64,000 nt of DNA from Avena insularis. Its lineage: Eukaryota > Streptophyta > Magnoliopsida > Poales > Poaceae. This document shows, piece after piece, positions 1 to 11,404 of this stretch. The translations under genes were made by a program, and so were the position numbers. Positions within the stretch are counted from its first letter, which is position 1. Each line of letters begins with the position of its first letter. The DNA lies in contig CM042694.1 of assembly GCA_023614405.1 (NCBI GenBank), positions 86,039,285 through 86,103,284 on the forward strand, read 5' to 3'. The notes under the pieces were generated by a model that did no database searches, was not told the origin of the DNA, and worked only from the letters and a program-made list of their open reading frames with translations.

Positions 1-175
1 TTTAAAGATCTCAAGGAGTTAGATTACAACCTCATTATTACATAAATAAAATTTTCCAGGGGAACACATCTCCAAGCTCAGGCTTTTGCAAGCCCTTTTT
101 TTGCTCATTATGGTGGCAGTGGATAATCTCCCATGTTACATTAGCTACTCCAATCATGGAACTGGGTGTCGAGGT

Positions 176-386
176 TCACAGAATCATCTCAAAGGTTGAT
201 GGAGAGGTTATTCATGTTTTGGATATTTCCTTCGAGTGCATAGATATCTTCATAGGTGGTGTAGTAGTTTGGTGGCTGCACATCTTGTTCGAGTCCCTCT
301 TATTCTACTTCTTCATCTGCTCCTCCTCCCACGAGTATTTCTTGATGGGGTAGACCTGTCTCAACCTGCACGTCAAAACGCAAATG
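176..386 (-). pseudogene. C-terminal part of element B accessory ORF (Athila ORF1-like)
   Basis: The minus strand from 386 downward continues the frame of the accessory ORF at 14464-15411. It encodes an acidic, low-complexity tail (GGGADEEVE, then PPNYYTTYEDIYALEGN), interrupted by a TAA after EEVE and ending at another stop near 176. Function is unknown; the family is the protein called ATHILA ORF-1. The tail differs from that of D and F (SYDYSAHYGG-type), so the C-terminus is the least conserved part of the family. It cannot be expressed as one protein now, because 14 kb of element A separates it from its N-terminus. Confidence 0.55.
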
Positions 387-391
387 TCCAT
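387..391. repeat. Left target-site duplication of element A (tccat)
   Basis: The five bases tccat directly precede the TG of A's 5' LTR and recur at 14464-14468 directly after the CA of its 3' LTR. This defines a clean 5-bp duplication. Confidence 0.95.
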
Positions 392-1810
392 TGATACATT
401 GCAAATGTATCTATAATTTTTGATGTTCCATGCTTGGTTTTATCTATTTTCTTATGTTTTGTCCACACTTTGGAGTACTTTTCATACGATTTCTTGGACT
501 AACCTATTAACAAGATGCCACAGTGCTAGTTGCCTGTTTTCTGCTGTTTTTGGTTCCAGAAAGTCAGAAAATGAATATTCTCGGAATTGGACGGGACAAA
601 AGCCAAAGTTGATATTTTCCTGGAAGACTCACGGAGCCAGAAGGAGAGTCGGAGAGGGGCCAGGGGCCAGCCACACCATAGGGTGGCGCGGGTCCACCCT
701 GGACGCGCCACCAGGTGGTGTGGGCCCCTCCGGCCTCCACCGACCTTGCCCTTTCTCCTATAAGAAGCCCCCGATGCGAAAACCCTAAATCGTCAATCAA
801 AAATCCACGAAAAGTTTCGCAGCGCCGCCGCCACTGAAGGGGAGATTCGGGAGACAGAAAGTCTCTGTTCCGGCACCCTGCCGGGATGGGGAAGTGCCCC
901 CGGAGCCATCTCCATCGATCTCCACCACCATCTCCATCACCATTGCTGATTCCCATGATGATGAGGGAGTAGTTCTCTCTCGAGGCTAAGGGTTCTACCG
1001 GTAGCTATGTGTCCATCTCTCTCTCTATGCATGATCATATTGTGATCATGAGCTTTGTAATCTAGTAGATCTACCTTGCTACTCAAGTGCTTTAATAGAT
1101 CTCTGCTCTCCCCATGTGTGTGAAAGTGACAGCGTGCACACCATGGTGGCACTTAGGCTAGAGATTACAAATACTTGTTATGAGTTATATTTGGAGTTGG
1201 ATGTCTCTATGAAATTGTGGTGTTTGTTGAAACCATCTAGTGCTCAAGGTAATAGTGTGGGGTTATCTAGATGGGAAAGGCTTACTTTGAGGTGTGTTGT
1301 TATAGCCCTACCATCGATTAGAGTGTCCAACCGGAGAGTAGTTAAGAGTAGTATCATAAAGAGAATATATTTATATGAGAGTGTTCACTAGTGAAAGTAT
1401 GATCCCTAGGCCTTGTTTCTAAGCATTGAAACACCATTTGCAACTAGATCTGTTACATGTTTGCTTGCTTCCATCTTTATTTCAGTTTGCCTTTAGTCTC
1501 TTCCACGCCATCAAGCTATTTTCTCACACTGTTACCACTTATAATTATCTATACCACTTGTATTTCACTATCTCTTCGCCGAACTAGTGCACCTATACAC
1601 CTGACAAGTGTATTGGGTGTGTTGGGGACACAAGAGACTTCTTGTATCTTGATTGCAGGATTGCTTGAGAGGGAATACCTTTGACCACTTCCTCCCTAAG
1701 TTCGATAAAGCTTGGGTGATCCACTTAAGGGAAAACTTGTTGCTGTTCTACAAACCTCTACACTTGGAGGCCCAACAACTGTCTACAAGAATAGAAGTGC
1801 GTAGACATCA
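392..1810 (+). repeat. 5' LTR of element A
   Basis: It runs TG to CA, 1419 bp. A TATA-like CCTATAAG lies at 757-764 after a GC-rich U3 containing CCACACCATAGGGTGGCGCG. By eye it differs from the 3' LTR by about a dozen substitutions in the first 400 bases, implying an insertion older than the nested Copia. Apparent ORFs inside it are shadows. Confidence 0.93.
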
Positions 1811-1960
1811 AGCTATTTTCTAGCGCCATTGCCGGGGAGGTAAGGTAAAAGGTATTCACACCGGAGGATTAAAGAAGAAGAACCTCCCACGGTAAACGCC
1901 TATTTTCTGGCGATGTTGCCGGGGAGGTAAGGTAAAAGGTACTCACATCCTCCGGTGTGA
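1811..1960 (+). promoter_or_regulatory. Duplicated primer-binding site region of element A
   Basis: Two near-identical segments of about 50 bp (1811-1860 and 1899-1948) each contain a copy of the tRNA-Asp-complementary site followed by GGGGAGGTAAGGTAAAAGG. The first reads TAGCGCCATTGCCGGGGA and the second TGGCGATGTTGCCGGGGA, against the expected TGGCGCCGTTGCCGGGGA, so each has two mismatches. An exact 13-bp inverted repeat (1856-1868, tcacaccggagga, and 1948-1960) encloses the second copy. Each copy also ends in GAGGTAAGG, a good 5' splice-site match, which could serve a leader intron; that role is inferred. Confidence 0.75.
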
Positions 1961-2031
1961 GTGCTCGAAGTTATTTCCTTTATATTCTGCAATTTTGTCT
2001 TTTTGTTTCTTGTTTTCACTAGTTAGGCTTA

Positions 2032-2586
2032 ATGGAAAACAACAACAAAATTAGAGAGCTTTATAGTATTTATCTTGAGTTAGGACATGAAGTGTTTGAA
2101 GAGGAAATTAAAAAACCTATGGAACTTTATTTGCATGCTAATAGCAATGTTGTTAGTATGAATTCTTCGGACACCATTATTGCTAATGCTATGGAAAAGT
2201 CTAAGCTTGGGGAAGCTGGTTTTGATGATCATCATATTTTTAGTCCCCCAAGCACGGAGGAGAAAATTTACTTTGATGATACTATACCTCCAATATATGA
2301 TGAATACAATGATGAATATGATATTTTTAGTCCACCTACTATTGAGGAGAAAATTAATTATGATTATAATATGCCTCCTATATTTGATGATTATGGTGAT
2401 GAAAATAATAATGATAGCTATTTTGTTGAATTTGCTGCCACTACAATCAATAAGAATGACTATGTTTATGTGGGGAGTATTAATTCTTTTATGCATGTGG
2501 CTCATGATAAGAATGTTTCTTGTGATAGTTATATTGTTACTTTTATTCATGATGCTACTGAAAGTTTCTTGTCTCAACAATATTAA
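2032..2586 (+). CDS. Element A 184-aa acidic protein of unknown function
   Basis: This is the only sizeable open frame in element A. It begins MENNNKIRELYSIYLELGH, and a CACTAG acceptor-like site lies about 10 bases upstream. The first 45 residues look folded. Residues about 70-125 contain a duplicated unit of roughly 30 residues, each with the pattern IFSPP-EEKI, a D-rich stretch, PPI[YF]D and Y-DE. The middle is very rich in D, E, N and Y. I recognise no catalytic motif, zinc knuckle or membrane segment. From memory, similar reading frames recur in Triticeae Sabrina-type elements, so this is probably a family protein rather than a chance ORF. It may be a packaging or regulatory factor, but nothing in the sequence proves that. 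Confidence 0.6.
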   Translation: MENNNKIRELYSIYLELGHEVFEEEIKKPMELYLHANSNVVSMNSSDTIIANAMEKSKLGEAGFDDHHIFSPPSTEEKIYFDDTIPPIYDEYNDEYDIFSPPTIEEKINYDYNMPPIFDDYGDENNNDSYFVEFAATTINKNDYVYVGSINSFMHVAHDKNVSCDSYIVTFIHDATESFLSQQY

Positions 2587-4793
2587 GTTTCCCCTCTTTA
2601 TGTTGAAAATTTTGAAGTTGCACTTGTTTTGCTTTCCTATGCTTGTTGCTTTGTGCTTTCATGACTTGTTTCTTTACAAGATTCCTATGCATAGGAAGTG
2701 GGTTAGACTTAAATGTGCTTTGAATTTGCTTCTTGATGCTCTCTTTTACTTCAATTCATATTTCTTATGTGAGCATCTTCTCAAACTATCATGCCTAACT
2801 TAAAGGCGTTAAAGAAAAGTACTTATTGGAAGATAACCCAAAAGTTTTAGATGAGTCTTGGAAGTTATTACTTTATTACTTTAGTAATAACCGCTCCTTA
2901 TCCTTTTTATTTGCTTTTTGTCCCAAGAGTAACCTCTAATGAGAGAGAAGTAATGATTGGGAAAGTTCTTTGTCGAAAGCAGATTCATCCTTCACCGTAA
3001 AAATTCGTGTAAAATCTCTGTACGTCCTTTTGAGGCATGATTTTTGTGCTTCTGCCCCAGGTTGTTATCTAACTTTCGTTAGTTCAACACTTTTTGATTT
3101 GAGGAACAGAAGGTCTTCGAAAAAATTCGCCTTTACCTGCTGGTCTGTTTTGACAGATTTCTGCCATTTTCTACATTTGCTTCTTGTTGGTTCCTTTTTG
3201 AGTTCTTTTGGGGAATTGAGCTTTTTGAGGGAAGTGCTACGGTAGCTTGTGTTTTAGTGGAAGTTTTATTGGTGTCAGAACTGAACCTAAAGACTTATTA
3301 TCTTGAGTGCACTAATGTTGCTAATAAAGATTGTGTGAAGTTTTGTATGAAGGAAAATTTTCAGGTGTATGGAAAGGAACGGGGAATGAGATGAAGGATG
3401 GACTAAAGCTCAAGCTTGGGGATGCCACGCGTGTTACCCCAAGAAATATCCAAGAAGTACAAGCGTCAAAGCTTGGGGATGCCCAAGGCATCCCCTTCTT
3501 CATCAATAAAAATCCCAGGTTTCTTCCAAATGCTTCATTTTTATTGTTTCATGCACAATTGTGTTGTTCTTGGAGCGTCTTCTTTTTTGTTTTCGTTTTG
3601 GTTTTTAATTTGCTTGGTTTGCTTAGTTTGCTGAATAAATTGGTTGGAGCCCCTCTTTCATACATTGGTTTTCAAATAGTTTGGTTTGGATTGGAAAAGA
3701 GTAGGAAAAGTTCATGATTAAGTGGTAAAGAGAGCTTGTTTTTGACTGTGGCATATGCTTTGTCATGCCATGCTTGATATTGTTTTGGCTTTATGCTTAG
3801 TATTCTTTGCTGTAGCATGACTTGTTATAAATAATTGAGATTGCTTAATGTGCCTTGGATGAATCATGTGTTGTTTCAGCATATTAAAGCATAGTATAGT
3901 GGTATTCTCCTTTGATGCTTTATTTGGGTTGACTTGGCACATGCTCACACCATGTTATGACTATCTCAAGTCACCATAGCCTTTATGATCCTTTAGTTTT
4001 CAACTTGTAGTATCACTTTATGCTTTGATCAATGATGTTTTATCGCTTTGCATGATTATGGCCATTATTGCTCTCTTAGTTGGTCGCTCCTAGTCTTTTG
4101 CTAGCCTCCATAACCAAGTATGAGTTCCAGTCATACATCCAACTCCAAATAAAACCAAGTTATTCCAAAGAGTACACCATACCTACCTACTAGCATATGT
4201 TATTCCAAGTATATTCATGTTTTTTATCTACCTTCCAAATTAAACTTGTTATGTGAAAATTAGTGATTAAAGCTCTCACGAACTTGATGGCACACTTTAC
4301 TTTTCTTGCATTTAATAAACTTGAACCATTGGGTCCATCTTTGTTGCGTATATGCTTGCGCTTTATAAGTTGAAATTAGCAGAACCATGTATCATGGGGA
4401 ACGCTTTCAACATTGCACTTGTACTTTGTACCCCGTTGATATCATGTTCTTTTGCTTATGGATCCCGGCGGTGTGAAATAAAAGTGGAACTTGTAAGATC
4501 ATGGAGTTTGTATGTGTGTTAGAGAAACGCATGGGCCGCTAGCCTAAGCCATGCCTAATCATGGTGGAAACTTGCAGCATCACCATAATGAGCAATCTAT
4601 GAAGCATCCTCAATAAAACCTATGCAAATAGCAAATAAAAATATCACTGAGATGCTCATTGTCTGCTTGCCTTGTCATTTTGATTATGGGATAGCACCTG
4701 TATCATGTGCAAGGGGTACCCCGTTGGCGGTTCTTTATGATACATATGTACTTACAATGACAAGAGCTTACTTGTGACTAAAGTTGAGTAGCA
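2587..4793 (+). mobile_element. Element A internal non-coding domain, left of Copia insertion
   Basis: No gene is supported. The stretch has two AAGCTTGGGGATGCC motifs (about 3412 and 3469), resembling polypurine tracts, and a perfect hairpin at 3475-3495. From about 3880 onward it aligns clearly with the 3' non-coding domain of element D (32580 onward) and, reversed, element F (up to 44050). Shared blocks include GCTCTCACGAACTTGATGGC and GTGTGTTAGAGAAACGC. Short ORFs here are unsupported. Confidence 0.8.
3475..3495 (+). other. Perfect 9-bp hairpin in element A
   Basis: GGGGATGCC is followed by the 3-nt loop CAA and its exact complement GGCATCCCC. It sits directly after a polypurine-like AAGCTT in the non-coding domain. 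It could be an RNA dimerisation or packaging structure; this is inference only. Confidence 0.6.
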
Positions 4794-4798
4794 TTAGG
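4794..4798. repeat. Left target-site duplication of Copia element C (ttagg)
   Basis: ttagg precedes C's 5' LTR and tgagg (12341-12345) follows its 3' LTR, one mismatch apart. The homologous uninterrupted site in element D reads GAGTAGCATGAGG, so tgagg was the original target and the left copy has mutated. Confidence 0.8.
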
Positions 4799-6495
4799 TG
4801 AAGGGAATATGCTCGAGAGACAATAATAAAGTGGTTATTATCTTATTCCATGTTTATGATAAATGTTTCTTTTACATGCTAGAATTGTATTGATCGGAAA
4901 CATCAATACATGTGTGTTTAATAAACAAAAAGGGTTCCTAGTTATGCCTCTCTTATAGACTAGCTTGTTGATTAACAAGATGATCAAGGTTTCCTGATCA
5001 TGGAAATTGGATGTTGTTAATAACAAGGTCACACCATTGGTGGAATGATGTGATGAACATTCATCCGAAGTATAGCATTACGATCAAAGTCATTATGTTT
5101 ATATTGCTATAATATCATACGAAGTAATCTTTATCCTTAGACCATGAGATCATGTTAATTGCTAACACCGAAAGAGTATCTTGATAACATCAAACGTCAC
5201 ACCGTAACAGGGTGACTATAAAGGTGGGTTCAGTGCTACGAAAGTGTTATGTTGAGGCTCATGGATCAAGAGTGGGATTTGTCCATCCCGATGACGTATA
5301 GATATACTCTGGGCCCTCTCGGTGATATCACATTGAAATAGCTTGCAAGCAAGTGATGTGATCACTAGAATGTTATATCACGGGAACGAGAAAAGTGTGC
5401 ATGTCAGAATTTAGATCAAACTAGGTATGGAGATACCGATGATCGAATCTCGGATATGTAATATATCGGGACAAAGGGATTTAGTTACTAGCGTTAAAGG
5501 TTCTCACGATCACGAAGTCATCGTTGAATGTGTAGGAGTCGATGGATCTCTAGGTCCATTGCTGATTATTGATCGGAGAGGGGTCTCGATCATGTCTGCA
5601 TTATTCGCAAACCGTAGGGTGACACACTTAAGGGATACCGACACCATTTGGAGCAAATATGTTTCAGATAAAGATTTAAGAAAGCGCTGGAATTATTTCA
5701 ATAGACACCAAAACTGTTTTGGGTGAAATTGCTGAAATTGGTTCTGCATGTAATATTGAAATGTTGTAGGGGGTTTTATGTGAATGTTTGTTAATTAAAG
5801 TAATTAACAAATTTCTGAATAAAAATAATAAAAGAGTTTTATTAAATGAGAGAGCATTAAATTTGGAGAAATTTAATGCATTTATAGTGGAGACTTTAAA
5901 AGAGAATGTGAAGGGGCAAATTTATATGGAGGGAGTTACCACCACATGAATGGAGGAGGTGAAGAGTCACCTCCTCCATGCGCCGTCCATGAAGGAGGGG
6001 CAACCCCCTCCTCCTATAAAAGGCCACCCCCTCCTCACTTCTCACACACACGTCCTTGTGAAGGATCTCTCTCCCCCTCTAGTATTATTCCCCATGGTCT
6101 CGGATTAGCGAGATACATGTTCTCGATGGCTTTATCTGGAAAGGAGTTGCTGCTTCCGCTGCTTTGCTGGAGCGAGGGACGGAGGTTGTCGGGGTACCGG
6201 ACGTGTGTGCGATCACGGATGCACCGCTGCTTTGCGGTGCTGGACTTGGTGGTGCTGGAGCTAGATCTGATGGACGTGCTGGAGCCGGACCTGCTGGACT
6301 TCATCACGATCTTGAGATCGGCAAGTGTACGACTACATCAACCACGAGTTCCTACTCGTTAACAAAGCTCGTTGTCTATGAGGGTAAGTTCTTGTTAGAT
6401 GTATGTCCACCCGTTGCTTTGTACCTAGTAGATAGATCTTGGCGTGTAGTTCACACCGTAGGAAATTTTTTGTTTTCTATGCTGCGGACCCTACG
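4799..6495 (+). repeat. 5' LTR of Copia element C (full length)
   Basis: About 1.7 kb, the typical Angela/BARE LTR size. TATA-like CCTATAAAAG lies at 6014-6023. Over the first 379 aligned bases I count six substitutions against the 3' LTR, so the insertion is fairly recent. The segment 5178-5936 is absent from the 3' LTR. Confidence 0.9.
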
Positions 6496-6505
6496 GGTAT
6501 CGAGC
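6495..6505 (+). promoter_or_regulatory. Degenerate primer-binding site of element C
   Basis: GGGTATCGAGC directly follows the LTR and matches TGGTATCAGAGC, the complement of initiator tRNA-Met, with a first-base change and one missing base. Confidence 0.6.
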
Positions 6506-9500
6506 GATCTATGTGTAGGTGCTTTGCACGGGTAGTACACATATGTTTATATGTGGGCAATGATGATCATGTTATTGCATCTTCTATGTATTTTGGATAT
6601 TGGTGGCATAGTGGGATGAAGCGGCCCAGACCAACCTTACATGTCATCGTACATGAGACCGGTTCCACGACTGACATGCAACTAGTTTTGCATAAGTGGC
6701 TGGCGGGTGTCTGTCTCTCCTACTATAGTCAATATCTGATTTACAACAAGTTGCTAATAACTTGGTTATCCTCGTTGTGGTTCATGTTCGTAGGTAAGAA
6801 CGGTTCTATCTCCGAAAGCCCTAAGCCACGTAAAACTTGCAATTGATAAATTAGAGGCGTCTAGTTTAGATCGTTGCTGGGCTAGTGTATTGATATGGTA
6901 TTGTTGTAAGTAGATGTATGATAGATACTCTTACAACACACTCAACGTGTAAGTTCCATAGACCTTGGCCTTACACACAAAGGAATGATAGAGATCATAC
7001 CACGATGCAAGTGATAGAGATCAAATGCATGGACCATATCATCTCACTTTACACATTAGATGTTAGCATCTTATACTGCTAGTTTGGCGTTTTCTGTAGC
7101 ATTGTAAGATGATCCCTCTTTTAAATATAAAGATAAAATGTGTTCTTCCTTAAGTATGCACCGTTCTATGGATCGTGTTTTCGAGACATCACGTGATGAT
7201 CGGATGTTCTCAACTCTACGCTTTCATGCAACGGGTGTAAGACAGATTTACACACGCGAATACTAAGGTCCTTACTTGGCGAGCCTAGCATGTACAGACA
7301 TGGCCTTGGAACACAGACCAAAAGGTTAAACATGAGTCATATAGTTGATGTGATGACCATATTGATGCTCTCGTTTGAAGCTACACCGACTCACGTGATG
7401 ATCGGTCTTGGTGTAGTGGATTTGGTTCATGTAATCACCAAATGGCACGAGGGATGTCGTTTTTGAGTGGGAGTTCATTTCTAATTTGGATTAGTCGAAC
7501 TCAATTTGTCATAAATTAAATCAAAGTGAATTTGCATAGTTTGTTGTAGTCATTGGCATTCGTCTTCTACCTTATGCTTAGTTTTTATTTGAGATAATAG
7601 AACTATAGAATTCTGGATATTTACTTTACGAACTGGTATCGTATTGTTTCGAATGTCAATTTAAAGTTTATAAGTCCTATTGCAAACTTTCAGCAAACTC
7701 TATTTACTCCATGAAGTTTAATAAGTAGTATTAAATCAAGAGTAAGATTCCAATGTTAGTATCTAAAGTATCATGTTTGCCTCCATGATTATTGATATTC
7801 AAAAGGTTGTTTTTATATCAAGATTATATTGGAGCTGGAAATTGTTTCAGAAACCATCATGTGTGAAAGATATTGTGATATCTGAAACAATGTTTTTGGT
7901 TGCATTATGATAGAGTATAATTTAGCAAAATACATGTTCTCATATTGTATGAGAATTTGTGAAGGATGGAGATGCTAGGCATCCGAATCTACCAAAAAGG
8001 TTTTGGGAACTAATATTATACTCGCGATTCTTCCTTATAGGCTATAGTAGCTTGATCATAAAAGTTGTCATGATAAGGATGAATAGAAGATGTAAGTAAA
8101 ATGTTTACTACACTAATAGATTACTAAAGAATGGATTTTTGAAAGAACACCAAACATTTGATGATGGTGATCCACTTCAAAGTGCAAGTCCAAAGGTATT
8201 AGTATTTGACTATATACGCTTTGTACCATGTGTCATGTTGATGACACCACTATTGATGTTGATAGATTCTTTTAAAAGAAAAGGAATTGCTGAAAGAGAA
8301 TCTATAAAATATTTGGCATAAAATAAAAGGTTGGAGATGTCTAACTTAGGTATATAGAAGATATACATGTTATGGCTATATTCCTTGCTTGTTAAATAAT
8401 GTGGTTCTTAGGTATTGGATACCGAATTGGTTGGTATGAAGTGTCATATAGGACAACGCAATTCATGAACTACAATGGCCTAAGTAACCAGCAAGAGAAT
8501 GAGTGATGATGTTCATCGAAAACAAATAAAGTGTTATTGTGTTTTTCGTTGTCACCAAACCAAGCCTTCAAGATTTGTTTAAATAATTGTTATTTTGTTC
8601 CGGTATCATGAGAACAATGGCTGTTCAAATAATTACCGTATTCCATAAAGGATGGATGAACTTTTACAAGTCTAGTTGGAGAAATCACATCCATAAACAC
8701 TATTGCTAAAATGTCGCAAGACAAATGATTGAAAGATCACTTATGAAGTGACATCGCCGTTTAAATTATATTTGAAAGAAAACATGAAGAAACTCCATGT
8801 TGATGGATTTTTGGAGTCTTTGATTTTGATCAATTGACGCATGTGAGACTTTCCTCGAGATAATTGAAACTCCGTCCATAGGCCAGAGAGGAACGGATGA
8901 CTAGCTTATTAGAAATTGTGCATGCTGATGTGCATAGTCCATTATGTGTAGCCATATGCGATGGATCTTTTTGCTTGATATGCTTTCTCCGAAAATTTGA
9001 GTGAATATATCTGTATATTTACTTAATAAGGAAGAAGTATGAAACATTTGAAAATTGTTCAAAGACTTTCAAGATGAAGTGGACAATCATTATAACAAGA
9101 AAATAAAGAGTTTATGATTCAATCATAAAGGAAGATATTTGATTTACATGTTTAGCAAAAACACCTAGACTTGAGGAATTGTTCCATGATTTGTGTTTCC
9201 CGATAAACCATAGAAGTATGGCATATTCGAGAGATAAAATCAAACCATGTTTGACATGGTAAGATCAAGGGTGTCATTTATAAAACTGCCATTATGTTTT
9301 AAGGATTGAAGCTTTAGAGACTACCGCTTTTACACCTAAAAGAGCACCATCGTGATCCATTGAAATGACACCATATGAGTTATGGTTTGGGATAAAACCC
9401 GAATTGTCTTTTCTTAAATTTTGGTATGCTATGCATAAGTAAAATGTTTACAACCAAAGTCGGATAAGCACGTCTTTGTAGGTTATCCCAAAGAATTTGT

Positions 9501-11393
9501 TGGGAATTTCTCCATAACACCGAGGACAAAAGAGTTTGTTACTTGGAACATCAAGTTTCTTGAGAAGGAATTTTTCGTGAAAAGTTAAGTGGGAGGACAA
9601 TAGAACTTTGATAAGGTTGTTGAACGTTAGCTATATGTGCTAAGTAGCACAGCGCCGGAAAGTGTCTCGGTGGCGGCCACAATGCTCATGGCTCTCGTGA
9701 TTACAAAAGGTGTGATCTCGAAGATTAGAGTTCCTATAGAACCGTGTGGGTCAGTAAGAATCAAATAGTAAGATTTGATAAGCAAGTCGTTATTGTTTTG
9801 ACAATGATGAACCGACTACATGCAAAGAAGCGATGATGGGCCCTGACTCCATAAAATTACTATAAGTCATAGAATCCGTGATAGTATCCATACACGAGAA
9901 ATCAAGTTTGTGAACTTGGAAGACCCTCCGAAAAGGCGTGAAGCCTATTGGTCGTGTTTGGATCTATAAAGAAATAAGACATGGATGTTTAACATCTATG
10001 AAATAGTCGACATGTCGGAAAGAAGTTTACGATAATGTTCAAGGAGTTGACTATGACAAGATTTGATCTTTCATAGCGATATATAGTCTTGACGGATTAA
10101 TGTAGCAACCACTACATATAATTTGCTATATGGTAGTTGAATAAACAAAACAAGGTTCTTCTAATAGAACGGTAACCTAGGACATGTACATGACATGGTC
10201 CGAAGGGTTTTGTTAATTCAAAGGGTGCTAAAAGGGCATGTAAACTTCAATAGTGGAAGTAAGCGTAGCGGAGTTGGAATCTTCACCACGATGAAACTGT
10301 TAAAAGAGTTTAAATTCATCGGAGATGATGAAGATGCTTGCATTTGCAAGAAATTAAGTGGGAGCGCTGAGACATATTTCTAATACATTATGTAGAGGAC
10401 ATATTGTTGATTGGAAATGATGTATCTTGAATTGACACAAGTTAAGGATTTCATTAAAATAAGATTTCGATGAAAGACTTGGGCAAACCCAGAATATTAG
10501 GCATCAATATCTATATGGATAGATTAAGGCGCTAATATGGTTGTGCCAGACATACGTATATAAGATATTGAAAGGGTTCAATATGAGATATTGAAAGGGT
10601 TCAATATGGAAACAAAAAGAAAGGTTCTTGCTGCATGGAAAGGATTGTATCAAGATTCAAGTGTTTCAACACTTGGTGAGTAAAATCACATGAAAATTTT
10701 GATCGATTATACCATGATATGTATATATCCAGAATGTCCTATGCTCTGAATGTTATGAGCATATACCAGAATGATTCATAAGATGATCATTGGACAATAG
10801 TAAAGATATTCTTATGAGCTTTGGAAGAACTAAGAATATATCATGTATAAGTGACAAATAGTTAAAGGTAGTTCATTGTAAAGTGTTACATTGATACTAG
10901 TTTTGTCACAAGATACAAATTAAATTTATCTCAATTTAGACTATGGGTGGCACAATATAATGGAAAGGATGTTCCATGATGGATTTGGATGAGTTCCAAA
11001 GTTGAGATATTGTGACGGATACTACAACAAAAGGCTAAGTATATGACTGCTATAGTAGCAGCATAGGAGGGCATTTGTGTTAAGTAGTTTGTTATCAAAC
11101 TAGGTGTGGTTCAAAGTGGGCTAATACTATGAAGATATATTGTGTGACAATAATATCAACATATTTTAACCCGAACGAACTAAAGGTCTCACCAGAGGAC
11201 CAAAGTTATACAATGCCATCTCATTTGAGAATGAGTGATGCGTAGAGACGCAGAGACATGCAAATACACACGGACCTGAAACTGTCAAATCCAGAGATTA
11301 TGTTAACCACTAGCAATAGCGTATATGCGACACCATAAAGCCATAGGTGTTCAATACGCAAAGTTTTTCAAACTAGATTATTGACTCTAGTGC
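6506..11393 (+). pseudogene. Decayed Copia gag-pol of element C
   Basis: Remnants appear in several frames and in Copia order. They include an integrase-start-like EIVHADVHSPLC (about 8911-8946), an integrase C-terminal PYELWFGIKP (about 9371-9400), a thumb-like EDACICKKLSGS (about 10330-10370), YVEDILLIGND (about 10386-10418) in place of the canonical YVDD, MKDLGKP-LGINIYMD (about 10465-10520), and an RNase H segment TTTKAKYMTAIVAA (about 11020-11065). Stops and frameshifts occur throughout, and no frame exceeds about 62 codons in the RT region. The catalytic YVDD aspartate is replaced by glutamate, so no active polymerase could be made. I could not locate gag or protease with confidence. 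The Copia assignment is solid; the Angela clade is likely. Confidence 0.8.
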
Positions 11394-11404
11394 AAGTGGG
11401 AGAC
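11394..11404 (+). promoter_or_regulatory. Polypurine tract of element C
   Basis: AAGTGGGAGAC directly precedes the 3' LTR, matching the Angela/BARE polypurine tract remembered from wheat and barley. Confidence 0.8.

Larger units (their letters stand above)
1..391 (-). mobile_element. Element B, 3' part (Athila-like Gypsy), left of insertion A
   Basis: This is the continuation of the element seen at 14469-17990, split by insertion of element A. The minus-strand reading frame that runs off 14464 resumes here directly after the shared five bases tccat, which fits one uninterrupted pre-insertion ORF. Further left, the minus strand carries AAAAGCCTGAGCTTGGAGA (71-89), the same internal polypurine-like motif found just after the accessory ORF in elements D and F. 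The element runs off the left edge, so its 3' LTR is not seen. The family assignment rests on protein similarity recalled from memory. Confidence 0.75.

Noticed and set aside
564..956. Minus-strand ORF of 130 codons and plus ORF 420-788
   Set aside because: Both are in the LTR of element A across U3, TATA and R. The 3' LTR keeps similar shadows only because the DNA is duplicated.
2180..2803. 207-codon plus-frame ORF and 2080-2580 minus ORF overlapping the 184-aa frame of A
   Set aside because: They read the same DNA as the acidic ORF in other frames, giving M/L/I-rich strings typical of shadows; the MENNNK frame has a sensible start and internal repeat.
5427..6846. Several ORFs of 60-138 codons in the Copia LTR and leader
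   Set aside because: They are within or just after the 5' LTR, repeat at 11797-12359 in the 3' LTR, and show no gag or other family motif.
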